Part shown: positions 1 to 7,101 of the stretch, piece after piece
How the letters are laid out: the number at the start of each line of letters is the position of its first letter
Numbering within the stretch: the first letter of the stretch is position 1
Source of the DNA: Neomoorella mulderi
Lineage (GTDB): Bacteria > Bacillota > DSM-521 > Neomoorellales > Neomoorellaceae
Assembly: GCA_011375465.1 (NCBI GenBank)
Contig: DRZV01000033.1
Span: 1-12,465, forward strand
Length of the DNA: 12,465 nt
Reading direction: 5' to 3'
Notes under the pieces: model-generated
Database searches by the model: none
Told to the model about the DNA's origin: nothing
What the model saw: the letters and a program-made list of their open reading frames with translations, nothing else
Position numbers and translations under genes: made by a program

Positions 1-10
1 CCAGGCTCAT
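1..10 (-). CDS. Possible first codons of the next gene (spoIVB expected by synteny)
   Basis: An ATG at 10-8 on the minus strand is preceded, 7 bases upstream, by GAGGG (22-18), a fair Shine-Dalgarno sequence. Only three codons (ATG AGC CTG) lie in the window, so the product cannot be identified. In Bacillus and Clostridia the gene after recN is usually spoIVB, the sporulation serine peptidase, followed by spo0A. That identity is inference from gene order only. Confidence 0.3.
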
Positions 11-125
11 TTTTTTGCCCTCAAGAATAAAATAACCCTCAAAAAGGGCCTTTATGCTGTAAAATGAGACCTGGGAAGGAGAAAATGGAGGTTTATAGCC
101 CCAAAACAGAGTTTTTTAAAATTTT
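11..125. other. Intergenic region after recN
   Basis: This short AT-rich flank follows the original recN stop. On the minus strand it contains a small hairpin (stem 48-45 with 39-36, four pairs) followed by a T-rich run. That is too weak to call a terminator confidently. I see no clear sporulation sigma-factor promoter, although one would be expected if spoIVB follows. Confidence 0.4.
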
Positions 126-306
126 TTAAGGATTGCTCCCCTTCTGTTTTGCAAAAAGGGCGGCAGCGTGGACTCGGGCCACTTCATCGGTCTCTCCGGA
201 AAGGAGCCTGGCTATTTCTTCTATCCTGGCCTCTTCCTCCAGCTTTTCTATCTTGGTTATGGTTCTGCCTTTTTCTGTTATTTTATTTACACTATAATGG
301 TGATCC
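126..306 (-). pseudogene. recN: Displaced 3' end of recN
   Basis: This frame continues the RecN sequence that the main frame loses: after the second DHHY it reads SVNKITEKGRTITKIEKL and then an E/R-rich helix ending in HAAALFAKQKGSNP. That matches the family's normal C-terminal strand and helix after the ADHHY motif. It has no credible ribosome binding site of its own, so it is best read as the stranded tail of recN. Removing one 13-bp repeat copy restores one continuous frame from 1803 to 126. Confidence 0.85.
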
Positions 307-1803
307 ATAATGGTGATCCGCCATGGCCGCAATCACAGGAGAATGGGTGATGCACAGCACCTGGCGCTCCCGGCCCATATCCTTCAGAACCTCCGCCATC
401 CTGGAGGCTGCCAGGCCGCTCACCCCCACGTCTATCTCGTCGAAGACAAAGGTGGGCAGGGGGTAGACCGCGGCCAGGACGCTTTTCAAGGCTAGCATCA
501 CCCGGGCCAGTTCCCCTCCTGAAGCCACCTGGGCCACGGGATGGAAGCCCTCCCCGCGGTTGGGCTGAAACATGAAGACGATCTTGTCCAGGCCTTCTGG
601 ACCGGCCTCCACCTCCTCCACCTGAATGGAAAGGCGGGCTTGGGGCATGGCCAGCTCCTGCAACCGCCGGATTACCTCCCGAGCCAGACCTTCTGCCCCC
701 TTTCTCCTGGATTGGCTGAGGAGGGAAGCGGCTTTGAGATATTCACCCTTTATCCTCTCCTTCTCCCTCTGCCACAGGCTCTGCTCCTCCTCCAGTTTAT
801 TCCAGGCAGCCAAAAGGGAGGTTATCTCCTCCTTGCGCCTTATAAGCCCCTCCAAATCGGTCCTGTATTTTCTCTTCAAGGTGTGGAGGAGGTCCAGCCT
901 CTCTTCCACCTGCTTGAGAAGATGGGAATCTAGGTTTATCCCATCCCTGTAATCCTGTAATACCCGGGCCAGCTCCTCTACCCTCTCCCTCAAAGGGAAG
1001 ATTTCCTCCCGGAAAGAGGCCAGAGAGGGATCCATCTCCTCCAGGGAAGTCAGGATATCTTCGGCCTGGGCTAAACCATCATAGGCGGACTGCTCCCCTC
1101 CATACAGCAGAGAATAGACCTTGTCCATGCCCTCCCGCAGGGAGGCAGCGTTTTTCAAAAGCCTCTGTTTCTGCTCCAACTCCTCCTCCTCTCCCGGCAT
1201 CAGGCGGGCCGACTCCAATTCCCGCAGCTGGTGTTCCAGAAACTGTCTCTCTTCAGGATCTCTTCCCTCCCTCTGCCGGAGCAAATTTTCCTCTATTTTC
1301 TTCCAGTCACAGTATAATTTTTTTGTCCTTTTCCGCAATTCCGTCAGCCCTAAGAAACTGTCCACCAGATCCATCTGAAAGGCGGAGGATAAAAGGTCCT
1401 GATGCCCATGTTGCCCGTGAATGTCCACCAGCCTTTTTCCCAGGCCCTGGTAGAGGGAAAGGGGAAAGATACGGCCGTTGATCCGGCAGATATGCCTCCC
1501 CGCCCTGTTTATCTCCCGGCAGAGGATTAAAGTACCGTCTTCAGGTTCTATCTCCCAATCCTTCAGGAGGGAGTCCAAGCCGGGAATCCCCGACACCTGG
1601 AAAAGGCCCTGGATCACCGCCCTTTCCGCCCCGGCCCTGATGTACTCGCTGGAGGCCCGTCCCCCTGTAAGGATTTCCAAGGCGTCCACGATTATGGATT
1701 TGCCCGCCCCCGTCTCCCCGGTAAAGACGCTGAGGCCCGGGTACAGGGGTAAATTTAGCCTCTCTATAATGGCAAAGTTTTCAATAGACAGCTCCAGGAT
1801 CAA
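292..1803 (-). CDS. recN: DNA repair ATPase RecN, C-terminus lost by frameshift
   Basis: RecN is an SMC-like ATPase that gathers at DNA double-strand breaks and helps recombination repair. The Walker A motif GETGAGKS is at residues 29-36, the ABC signature SGGE at 428-431, the Walker B stretch VFDEID near 453-458 and the H-loop ITH near 485-487. A long coiled-coil region lies between the two halves of the ATPase. The start is TTG; GAGGGG six bases upstream overlaps the argR stop, 10 bases before recN. After DHHY (residue 499) the frame shifts and ends with GSPL and a stop, giving 503 residues. The missing 55-residue end is present in another frame at 126-290. Joined, they would give 554 residues, the usual RecN length. 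The shift comes from a 13-bp tandem duplication at 294-319. The family is certain. Whether the product works, or the shift is an assembly error, cannot be seen here. Confidence 0.93.
   Translation of the reverse strand: MILELSIENFAIIERLNLPLYPGLSVFTGETGAGKSIIVDALEILTGGRASSEYIRAGAERAVIQGLFQVSGIPGLDSLLKDWEIEPEDGTLILCREINRAGRHICRINGRIFPLSLYQGLGKRLVDIHGQHGHQDLLSSAFQMDLVDSFLGLTELRKRTKKLYCDWKKIEENLLRQREGRDPEERQFLEHQLRELESARLMPGEEEELEQKQRLLKNAASLREGMDKVYSLLYGGEQSAYDGLAQAEDILTSLEEMDPSLASFREEIFPLRERVEELARVLQDYRDGINLDSHLLKQVEERLDLLHTLKRKYRTDLEGLIRRKEEITSLLAAWNKLEEEQSLWQREKERIKGEYLKAASLLSQSRRKGAEGLAREVIRRLQELAMPQARLSIQVEEVEAGPEGLDKIVFMFQPNRGEGFHPVAQVASGGELARVMLALKSVLAAVYPLPTFVFDEIDVGVSGLAASRMAEVLKDMGRERQVLCITHSPVIAAMADHHYGSPL
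294..319 (-). repeat. Perfect 13-bp tandem duplication inside recN
   Basis: The unit GGATCACCATTAT (minus strand) occurs twice with no gap, at 319-307 and 306-294. It encodes the DHHY motif of RecN. Because 13 is not a multiple of three, the second copy shifts the reading frame and creates the early TAG at 294-292. Confidence 0.97.
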
Positions 1804-1813
1804 GGCTATCCCC

Positions 1814-2272
1814 TCAACCTTCCCTCAACTTCCGGCATCTTTCCAGCACCAGATCCACCGCCCCCCTGGGTTTCACCACCACCAATATGGTATCGTCCCC
1901 CGCTACTGTGCCTATGACCTCCCTCCATCCCACATTATCCAAGCAGGAGGCCACTGCATGGGCAGCCCCCGGGAGGGTGCGGATAACTATGAGGTTCTCG
2001 CTGGAATCCACGGAAAGCACCGAGTCCATAAACAGCCTCTGGAGCCGGATATAAGGGTTGGGCACCGGCTGGCTGGCGGGGTGAACGTAGCGATATTGGT
2101 TTTCCCCTGAGGGCACCTTTAAAAGGCCCAGTTCTTTGATATCCCGGGAGAGGGTGGCCTGGGTAACCCTCAATCCCCTTTTTTTGAGCTCCTGGGCCAG
2201 CTGCTCCTGGGTGGATACCTCAACACTGGAAATTATTTCTAAAATCAGGCGGTGCCGCTGGGCCTTCCTCAT
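1814..2272 (-). CDS. argR: Arginine repressor ArgR/AhrC
   Basis: ArgR is an arginine-sensing transcription factor that, as a hexamer, represses arginine synthesis and activates arginine breakdown genes. The 152-residue length is normal. The N-terminal winged helix-turn-helix is clear, with the recognition helix TQATLSRDIKELGL at 37-50. The C-terminal oligomerisation and arginine-binding domain has TLPGAAHAVASCLD at 99-112 and the GTVAGDDTIL signature at 121-130. The start MRKAQRHRLILEII aligns with the usual start of the family. Its ATG lies inside the apparent 3' end of nadK (53-base overlap), and a G-rich stretch about nine bases upstream can serve as ribosome binding site. recN follows after 10 bases. 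ArgR next to recN is the standard Firmicutes arrangement. Confidence 0.97.
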   Translation of the reverse strand: MRKAQRHRLILEIISSVEVSTQEQLAQELKKRGLRVTQATLSRDIKELGLLKVPSGENQYRYVHPASQPVPNPYIRLQRLFMDSVLSVDSSENLIVIRTLPGAAHAVASCLDNVGWREVIGTVAGDDTILVVVKPRGAVDLVLERCRKLREG

Positions 2273-3137
2273 CAGGCCGGACCCCCCCTTGGAGCAATTT
2301 TTTCCTTATGAGGCCGTAAAAGGACTCCCCCTTTAACCTCACCAGCTTTACTGTGGCTTCCGCCCGGGTGACCTTGACCTGCTCCCCATACTCCAGCTTC
2401 TTGGTCTGCTGGCCGTCCACCGCCACCATGGTATCCAGGTCCTTCTGGCAGGGCTTTACCCAGATCTCCTTCTCCCCTGGAACCACCAAGGGGCGGCTGT
2501 GGAGGCTGTGGGGGCATATGGGGGTCAGGATCATGACCTTCAACTCCGGCGCCACCAGGGGACCGCCCGCCGAAAGGGAGTAGGCGGTGGAGCCGGTGGG
2601 GGTAGCCACTATGAGGCCGTCGGCGGGATAGGTGTTCAGGTAATCTCTGCCCACGTAAACTCTAAGCCGGAGGAGCCGGGAAAAGGTGCCTCCGCCTTTG
2701 CCTATGACCGCATCGTTCAGCCCCAGGGCCTTAAAGGTTACCTCCCGGTCCCTTACCACCTCCACCTGGAGCATCATCCGCTCCTCCAGGGCATACCTTC
2801 CGGCCAGGAGCTGATCCAAGGCAGGATAGAGGTCCTTGAGTTCCAATTCGGCCAGAAACCCCAGGTGTCCCAGATTGACTCCCAGAATAGGGATGGGATA
2901 TCCCTGGGCCAGGCGGGCAGCCCGCAGGAGGGTGCCGTCTCCCCCCAGGGCCAACAGGCAAGACAGATGGGCCATCTCCCTTTCCTCTAAACCCCGGTGG
3001 GGGCAGCCCAAGGCTTCTGCCTTTTCCCGGGTTAGGAAAGTCCGGACTCCCCTCTTCTCCAGGTAGTCTATTACTTTGGTAGCCACCTCTCGCACCCGGG
3101 GCTTTTCCACATTGGCCACAATACCTATGTTATACAA
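2220..3137 (-). CDS. nadK: NAD kinase
   Basis: NadK phosphorylates NAD to NADP in the cytoplasm and so controls the NADPH pool. The family motifs are all present: GGDGT at residues 65-69 (nucleotide binding and catalytic Asp), GVNLGHLGFL at 86-95, LND at 140-142 and the TGSTAYSLSAGGP signature at 181-193. The start is TTG, with AAAGGGGCGG just upstream, 15 bases after tlyA. The expected C-terminus is near FYGLIRKKLLQ (residues 273-283). The frame then runs on through a seven-G tract for about 22 more residues, the last 17 overlapping argR. With eight Gs the protein would end at a TGA overlapping the argR ATG, a typical operon junction. The extension is therefore probably a one-base difference (mutation or sequencing error) and not a domain. 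Confidence 0.95.
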   Translation of the reverse strand: MYNIGIVANVEKPRVREVATKVIDYLEKRGVRTFLTREKAEALGCPHRGLEEREMAHLSCLLALGGDGTLLRAARLAQGYPIPILGVNLGHLGFLAELELKDLYPALDQLLAGRYALEERMMLQVEVVRDREVTFKALGLNDAVIGKGGGTFSRLLRLRVYVGRDYLNTYPADGLIVATPTGSTAYSLSAGGPLVAPELKVMILTPICPHSLHSRPLVVPGEKEIWVKPCQKDLDTMVAVDGQQTKKLEYGEQVKVTRAEATVKLVRLKGESFYGLIRKKLLQGGVRPDEEGPAAPPDFRNNFQC

Positions 3138-3152
3138 AAATTTTCCGCCCCT

Positions 3153-3983
3153 TTAATTTCCCTTATACTTCCCCTGCCAACCCCTGGCCACCGCTTTTTC
3201 CACCACCTGAGACCACAGAGGAGGCTCGATCCCTCCTCCCCGGCAACTCCACCACAAGAGGAACTCTATATTACCTTTAGGACCCCTTATGGGGGAGGGG
3301 ATAAGGCCGTGGAGATTTAAGCCCATGGCCGCCCCCTGCTCTATGATCCTGAGGAGCACCTCTTTATGTACCTGGGGATCCTTCACCACACCGCCCTTGC
3401 CCACCTGGCGGCGCCCCGCTTCAAATTGGGGCTTTACCAGGGCTATTATGTCTCCCCCTGGCTTTAAACAGGAGAGAACCGCGGGCAGCACCTTTAACAG
3501 GGAAATAAAGGAGACATCGATGGTGGCCAGATCCACCCTTTCCCCCAGCATTTCCAGGGAGAGGTCCCGGGCATTGGTCTTTTCCATCACCACCACCCGG
3601 GGATCCTGCCTCAGGGACCAGGCCAGCTGGCCGTAACCCACGTCCACCGCATAGACCTTCCGGGCTCCGTGCTTTAAAAGGCAATCGGTAAACCCGCCGG
3701 TGGAAGCCCCCACATCCAGGGCCATTTTATTTTCCACGTTCAGGGAGAAAGCCCTGAGGGCCTCTTCCAGCTTCACGCCCCCCCGGCTTACGTAGGGAAG
3801 GGGAGGGCCTGAGACCTCAATCTCCGCGGTGACGGGCACCCTTTCCCCCGGCTTTTCGATTTTCTTCCCCTCCACCCGCACCTGCCCGGCCATTATGGCG
3901 GCTTGGGCCCGCTGCCGGGTGGGAAATAGGCCCCTTTCCACCAACAGAAGGTCCAGCCTCTTTTTAACCACCCCTGAGGCCAT
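3153..3983 (-). CDS. tlyA: TlyA family S4/FtsJ-type RNA methyltransferase
   Basis: This is a SAM-dependent 2'-O-ribose methyltransferase family; TlyA of mycobacteria modifies 16S and 23S rRNA. An S4 RNA-binding domain covers about residues 8-65 (RLDLLLVERGLFPTRQRAQAAIMAGQV). It is followed by YVSRGGVKLEEAL (64-76) and the SAM motif LDVGASTGGFTDCLL at 89-103. Candidate catalytic residues of the FtsJ K-D-K-E set are K71, D156 (TIDVSF), K184 (LVKPQFE) and E240 (GNIEFLL). The length of 276 is typical. The ATG start has GGGGAG five bases upstream and overlaps the dxs stop by 20 bases; a GTG four codons in is possible but lacks a spaced ribosome binding site. In Bacillus the equivalent gene is yqxC. 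The exact rRNA target in this organism is not known. Confidence 0.93.
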   Translation of the reverse strand: MASGVVKKRLDLLLVERGLFPTRQRAQAAIMAGQVRVEGKKIEKPGERVPVTAEIEVSGPPLPYVSRGGVKLEEALRAFSLNVENKMALDVGASTGGFTDCLLKHGARKVYAVDVGYGQLAWSLRQDPRVVVMEKTNARDLSLEMLGERVDLATIDVSFISLLKVLPAVLSCLKPGGDIIALVKPQFEAGRRQVGKGGVVKDPQVHKEVLLRIIEQGAAMGLNLHGLIPSPIRGPKGNIEFLLWWSCRGGGIEPPLWSQVVEKAVARGWQGKYKGN

Positions 3984-5877
3984 ACCTGCTCCCCAACCTC
4001 TGGGAAGTTCTCCTGCCCAGGAGATCCTTGGCTGCCTGTTTTATGCCCTCCGCTGTCAAGCCCATCTTTTCTTTTAAAAGGGAAGGGTTCCCATGGGGTA
4101 CAAAGAAATCTCCTACCCCCAGGGTCTTCACCTTGATGCCCCACAATCCTTGGGACGTCAGCAGCTCCAGGACGGAGCTGCCAAACCCTCCAGCCACCAC
4201 GTGCTCTTCCACCGTCAGGAGGTGCCCCGTGCGTCCGGCCCATTCCAGGATAAGCTGCCTATCCAAGGGTTTGATAAAACGGGGATTTATGACCGCAGCC
4301 TGTATCCCTTCCTGAGCCAGGCCCTCTGCGGCTTTTAAAGCCTCGTATACCAGGGGCCCGAGGGCCAGAACAGCCATATCTCCCCCTTCCCGCAGGATTT
4401 CCCCTTTCCCTACGGGCAAAGGGCGGGCCGGGCCGGTCAAGGGCACCCCTATCCCCGCGCCCCGAGGATACCTCAAGACTGCTGGACCCGATTGGGCCAA
4501 AGCTGTGGCCAGCATGTGGCGCAGTTCCTGCTCGTCTTTGGGGGCCATCAGGATCAGGTTGGGCACACACCTCAAAAGGGAAATGTCAAAGAGCCCTTGG
4601 TGGGTCTCCCCGTCCTCTCCCACCACTCCTGCCCGGTCCAAGGCTATCACCACCGGCAGAGACATGAGGGCTATGTCGTGGATGATCTGGTCTATGCCTC
4701 TTTGGATAAAAGTAGAATATATGGCAACAACAGGCTTAAAGCCCCCGGCCGCCAGGCCCGCGGCCAAGGTAAGGGCGTGCTGTTCGGCGATGCCCACGTC
4801 AAAAAAGCGGTCCGGAAATCTCCGGGCAAAGGGGACTAGCCCGGTACCCAGGGGCATGGCCGCGGTAATGGCCACTATCCTTTTGTCCCTTTCCGCCTGC
4901 CGGACCAGTTCCGAGCCGAACACCTCGGTGAAGGTGGGAGGTGAAGGCTTTTTGACGGGGATCCCCGTTTGGGGATCGAAGGGACCGATTCCGTGAAAGA
5001 TCTCCGGCTGTTTCTCGGCAGGCCCGTATCCCTTGCCCTTTACCGTTATCACGTGCACCAGCACCGGTCCCTTGAGACCCTTGGCCCTCTCCAGGACCTC
5101 CTTGGTCTGCAGGATGTTATGGCCGTCGATGGGTCCCAGATAGGTGAAGCCCAGCTCCTCAAAGAACATGCCGGGCACCAGCAGGTACTTGAGGCTGTCC
5201 TTAACCCTGTCCATAAACCTCAAGACCGTAGGACCCCAGGGGAGCCCCTGGAGGATATTCTCCAGCTCCTCCTTGCTCCGGGAATAGAAGGGGGCGGTCC
5301 TCAGCCGGGAAAGATAGGCCGAGAGCCCCCCTACAGGCTTGGCAATGGACATTTCGTTATCGTTCAGGACCACAATAAAGGGGGTCTTGAGATGGCCGGC
5401 ATGGTTAAGGGCTTCAAAGGCCATCCCCCCGGTGAGAGCCCCGTCCCCTACAACTGCCACCACCTGGTAGTCTTCCCCGGCAAGATCCCGGGCCAGGGCA
5501 AAACCCAGGGCAGCGGAAATGGAGGTGCTGCTGTGGCCGGTGTCGAATACGTCGTATTCGCTTTCCGATCTTTTAGGGAAGCCGCTCAGGCCCCCAAACT
5601 GGCGGAGGGAGGAAAACCTGGAAAAGCGGCCTGTGATCATCTTATGCACATAGCACTGGTGCCCCACGTCCCAGATTATCTTATCCCTGGGGGCCTGGAA
5701 GACCAGATGCAGAGCCAGGGTCAGTTCCACCACCCCCAGATTGGGGGCCAGGTGGCCACCGGTGCGGGATACGGTCTTTATCAATTCTTCCCTTATCTCT
5801 GAGGCCAGCTGTTCCAGCTCTTGAAGGGAGAGCCCCCTCAAGTCGGCGGGAGAATTTATTCCAGGCAAAATTTTCAT
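3964..5877 (-). CDS. dxs: 1-deoxy-D-xylulose-5-phosphate synthase
   Basis: Dxs condenses pyruvate with glyceraldehyde 3-phosphate, the first step of the MEP isoprenoid pathway, using thiamine diphosphate. The 637 residues match the family. Visible features are HLAPNLGVVELTLAL at 42-56, WDVGHQCYVHKM at 69-80, the thiamine-diphosphate motif GDGALTGGMAFEALN at 144-158 with LNDNEMSI at 171-178, the catalytic-Glu stretch IAEQHA at 363-368, and DRAGVVGEDGETHQG at 414-428 in the pyrimidine domain. A transketolase C-terminal domain follows (about 495-620). The ATG overlaps the oapA stop as ATGA and has GGGAG seven bases upstream, so translation is likely coupled to oapA. ispA, another isoprenoid gene, lies just beyond the OLE RNA. 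Confidence 0.98.
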   Translation of the reverse strand: MKILPGINSPADLRGLSLQELEQLASEIREELIKTVSRTGGHLAPNLGVVELTLALHLVFQAPRDKIIWDVGHQCYVHKMITGRFSRFSSLRQFGGLSGFPKRSESEYDVFDTGHSSTSISAALGFALARDLAGEDYQVVAVVGDGALTGGMAFEALNHAGHLKTPFIVVLNDNEMSIAKPVGGLSAYLSRLRTAPFYSRSKEELENILQGLPWGPTVLRFMDRVKDSLKYLLVPGMFFEELGFTYLGPIDGHNILQTKEVLERAKGLKGPVLVHVITVKGKGYGPAEKQPEIFHGIGPFDPQTGIPVKKPSPPTFTEVFGSELVRQAERDKRIVAITAAMPLGTGLVPFARRFPDRFFDVGIAEQHALTLAAGLAAGGFKPVVAIYSTFIQRGIDQIIHDIALMSLPVVIALDRAGVVGEDGETHQGLFDISLLRCVPNLILMAPKDEQELRHMLATALAQSGPAVLRYPRGAGIGVPLTGPARPLPVGKGEILREGGDMAVLALGPLVYEALKAAEGLAQEGIQAAVINPRFIKPLDRQLILEWAGRTGHLLTVEEHVVAGGFGSSVLELLTSQGLWGIKVKTLGVGDFFVPHGNPSLLKEKMGLTAEGIKQAAKDLLGRRTSQRLGSRYGLRGG

Positions 5878-6461
5878 GTCCGTCTCCCTTTCCTGGGTTT
5901 ACGAAAAGGCCTCCAGCCGATAGAATTTTCCAACTCATACAGGAGCCGCCCCACTACCAAGATTATATCATTGCACTCTTGCAAGGCAAACCTCCTGGCC
6001 CAGGCCTTTCCCCCCACTATTATGGCTGAGGTGGTGGCCATGAGCAGGGTGCTGTAGAGGAGGGCCTTGGGGGAGGAAGAGGACTCCAGGCCAGGAAGGG
6101 CTATCATGGCCGCCAGGGCTCCGCTCAAAAGGCTGGTAACGTCCCCCACCAGGTCGATGGCAAAGGTGGTGACCACTTCCGCATTCCTCACCAGATCCAA
6201 AGCCTCCCTGGCACCTTTGATCTTCTTGGCAGCTTTGGCGTTTAAAGGGGCTTCTTCTGCGGCTGCCGAAGCTATGCCCACTATGTCAAAGATTATCCCT
6301 ATAAGTATTATAATTAACAGCAATCCCAGGGATAGCCCCCGGGAAGCGAGACGGGTCAAAAAAAATTGGGAAAAGTATCCCACCACCAAAGTTATAAAAA
6401 AAGTTCCTCCCCCCATTATCAGCGCATTTCTGAAGGAGGAACTCCGATGCTTCTGGGACAA
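5874..6461 (-). CDS. oapA: OLE RNA-associated membrane protein OapA
   Basis: OapA binds OLE RNA and anchors it at the cell membrane. In Bacillus halodurans, loss of either partner gives sensitivity to cold, short-chain alcohols and magnesium stress. The 195 residues show four hydrophobic segments: about 13-35, 44-66, 97-122 and 134-151. They are joined by charged loops, and the C-terminal tail is strongly basic (RPFRKPRKGRRT). The third segment holds the DxxxD pair D103/D107, at nearly the same positions as the essential DxxxD of the B. halodurans protein. The section from FDIVGIASAAAEEAPLN to DLVGDVTSLLSGALA resembles DUF21-type transporter domains, an inference from pattern only. The start is TTG with GGGGAGG 12 bases upstream, partly in a hairpin; an internal ATG at codon 16 lacks a site. 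Its position right after OLE and before dxs matches known OLE loci. Confidence 0.93.
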   Translation of the reverse strand: MSQKHRSSSFRNALIMGGGTFFITLVVGYFSQFFLTRLASRGLSLGLLLIIILIGIIFDIVGIASAAAEEAPLNAKAAKKIKGAREALDLVRNAEVVTTFAIDLVGDVTSLLSGALAAMIALPGLESSSSPKALLYSTLLMATTSAIIVGGKAWARRFALQECNDIILVVGRLLYELENSIGWRPFRKPRKGRRT

Positions 6462-6482
6462 CTGAGTTTTCAGCCTCCCCAG
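6453..6482 (-). promoter_or_regulatory. Hairpin covering the oapA ribosome binding site and start
   Basis: The Shine-Dalgarno GGGGAGG (6480-6474) lies in the 5' arm of a two-part hairpin. CTGGG (6482-6478) pairs with CCCAG (6457-6453), and CTGA (6473-6470) pairs with TCAG (6465-6462) around an AAAC loop. The TTG start at 6461-6459 sits in the 3' side. Folding would limit access to the oapA start. The structure is read by eye and no energy was calculated. Confidence 0.45.
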
Positions 6483-6485
6483 CTT

Positions 6486-7095
6486 CTAAAAACTTGAGAG
6501 GGTGAGTGGCAGCTGACCGGGTAAACGCTATGGGCTTAGGTCCAGTAGGTTTTCCCAGCCCCCTACCAGTCGTCGCCGGCCTGGCGGTTTCCCTTTAAAG
6601 GGGACCCTGCTCCGTCGCCGCAAGCAGGACTGGATTGCCACTTAGCCCATACTTTAATCCCCGGCCAGCCTTACCCTTCGGGGTAAACAGTCTAGGAGCT
6701 TTCCTCGACAAGGCCCGCTGCCTTCTAGCCTCTTTTGCAGCAGTGGTTTAAGCCAGGTGCTTATCCTGCACCCGCCTCCGCCACTGCCACTCAAGGCAGG
6801 CTACACTGCAGCCAGCACCCTCAGTACCGACTGCAGGTCTCCCCCAGGCCATAGTACACCCCCGTGGGGTTTCCCACGCACCTGGGTCTCCGCGGAGGGA
6901 GGGTCAACGCCTACATGCCCTTGTAGGTCGCCCCCCCACCTTAACTCCCAGCACCAGCCCCCGACTGGGCGTCGGCAGCCAGCACCAGGAACTTCATCGG
7001 TGTGCCCTCGACGGATTTTTAGGCCCGTCTTCAAAGGCAGGGGCCTTGACTAGAATACTGCGCCACCCACCCGGGACCATGTCCTCAAGTCCGCA
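6486..7095 (-). ncRNA. ole: OLE RNA (ornate, large, extremophilic)
   Basis: OLE is one of the largest structured bacterial noncoding RNAs, about 600 nt. It forms a membrane-bound complex with OapA (and with OapB and OapC, encoded elsewhere) and is involved in stress and magnesium responses. The call rests on three things. First, the location between ispA and oapA-dxs is the hallmark of the family. Second, about 610 GC-rich bases carry no plausible protein gene. Third, it has abundant structure. Its ends pair: ACUUGAG (7090-7084) with CUCAAGU (6498-6492). Ten bases at 6793-6784 pair with 6512-6503, and 6651-6644 pairs with 6536-6529. Local hairpins occur at 7046-7021, 6975-6961, 6927-6910, 6878-6863, 6772-6756, 6686-6671 and 6628-6606. 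The 5' end is set from the promoter (start about 7095). The 3' end is set just past the terminal helix and is uncertain by perhaps 20 bases. Confidence 0.93.
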
Positions 7096-7101
7096 GACTC
7101 A

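Noticed and set aside
24..48. Hairpin plus T-rich run as a recN terminator
   Set aside because: The stem has only four pairs and the run is interrupted (TTATTTTATT). It is too weak to call, and transcription may continue into the next gene.
1478..2110. Plus-strand open frame of 210 codons across recN and argR
   Set aside because: It crosses two well-identified minus-strand genes and shows no family features.
4969..5802. Plus-strand open frame of 277 codons opposite dxs
   Set aside because: It is the shadow of a strongly conserved dxs on the other strand. The composition is low in recognisable motifs and it has no plausible promoter or ribosome binding site.
6591..6602. Palindrome CCCTTTAAAGGG as a protein operator
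   Set aside because: It lies inside OLE RNA, where self-complementary stretches are expected as RNA helices. Nothing else suggests a DNA-binding site.
6757..7053. Open frames of 98 (plus strand) and 77 (minus strand) codons between ispA and oapA
   Set aside because: They lie inside the structured OLE RNA, are rich in Pro/Ser or Gly as expected for random GC-rich reading, and match no family I know.
6486..7095. CRISPR array, tRNA or riboswitch in the long gap
   Set aside because: There are no regular spaced repeats and no tRNA cloverleaf. The size and the ispA/oapA context fit OLE RNA and not a riboswitch leader.
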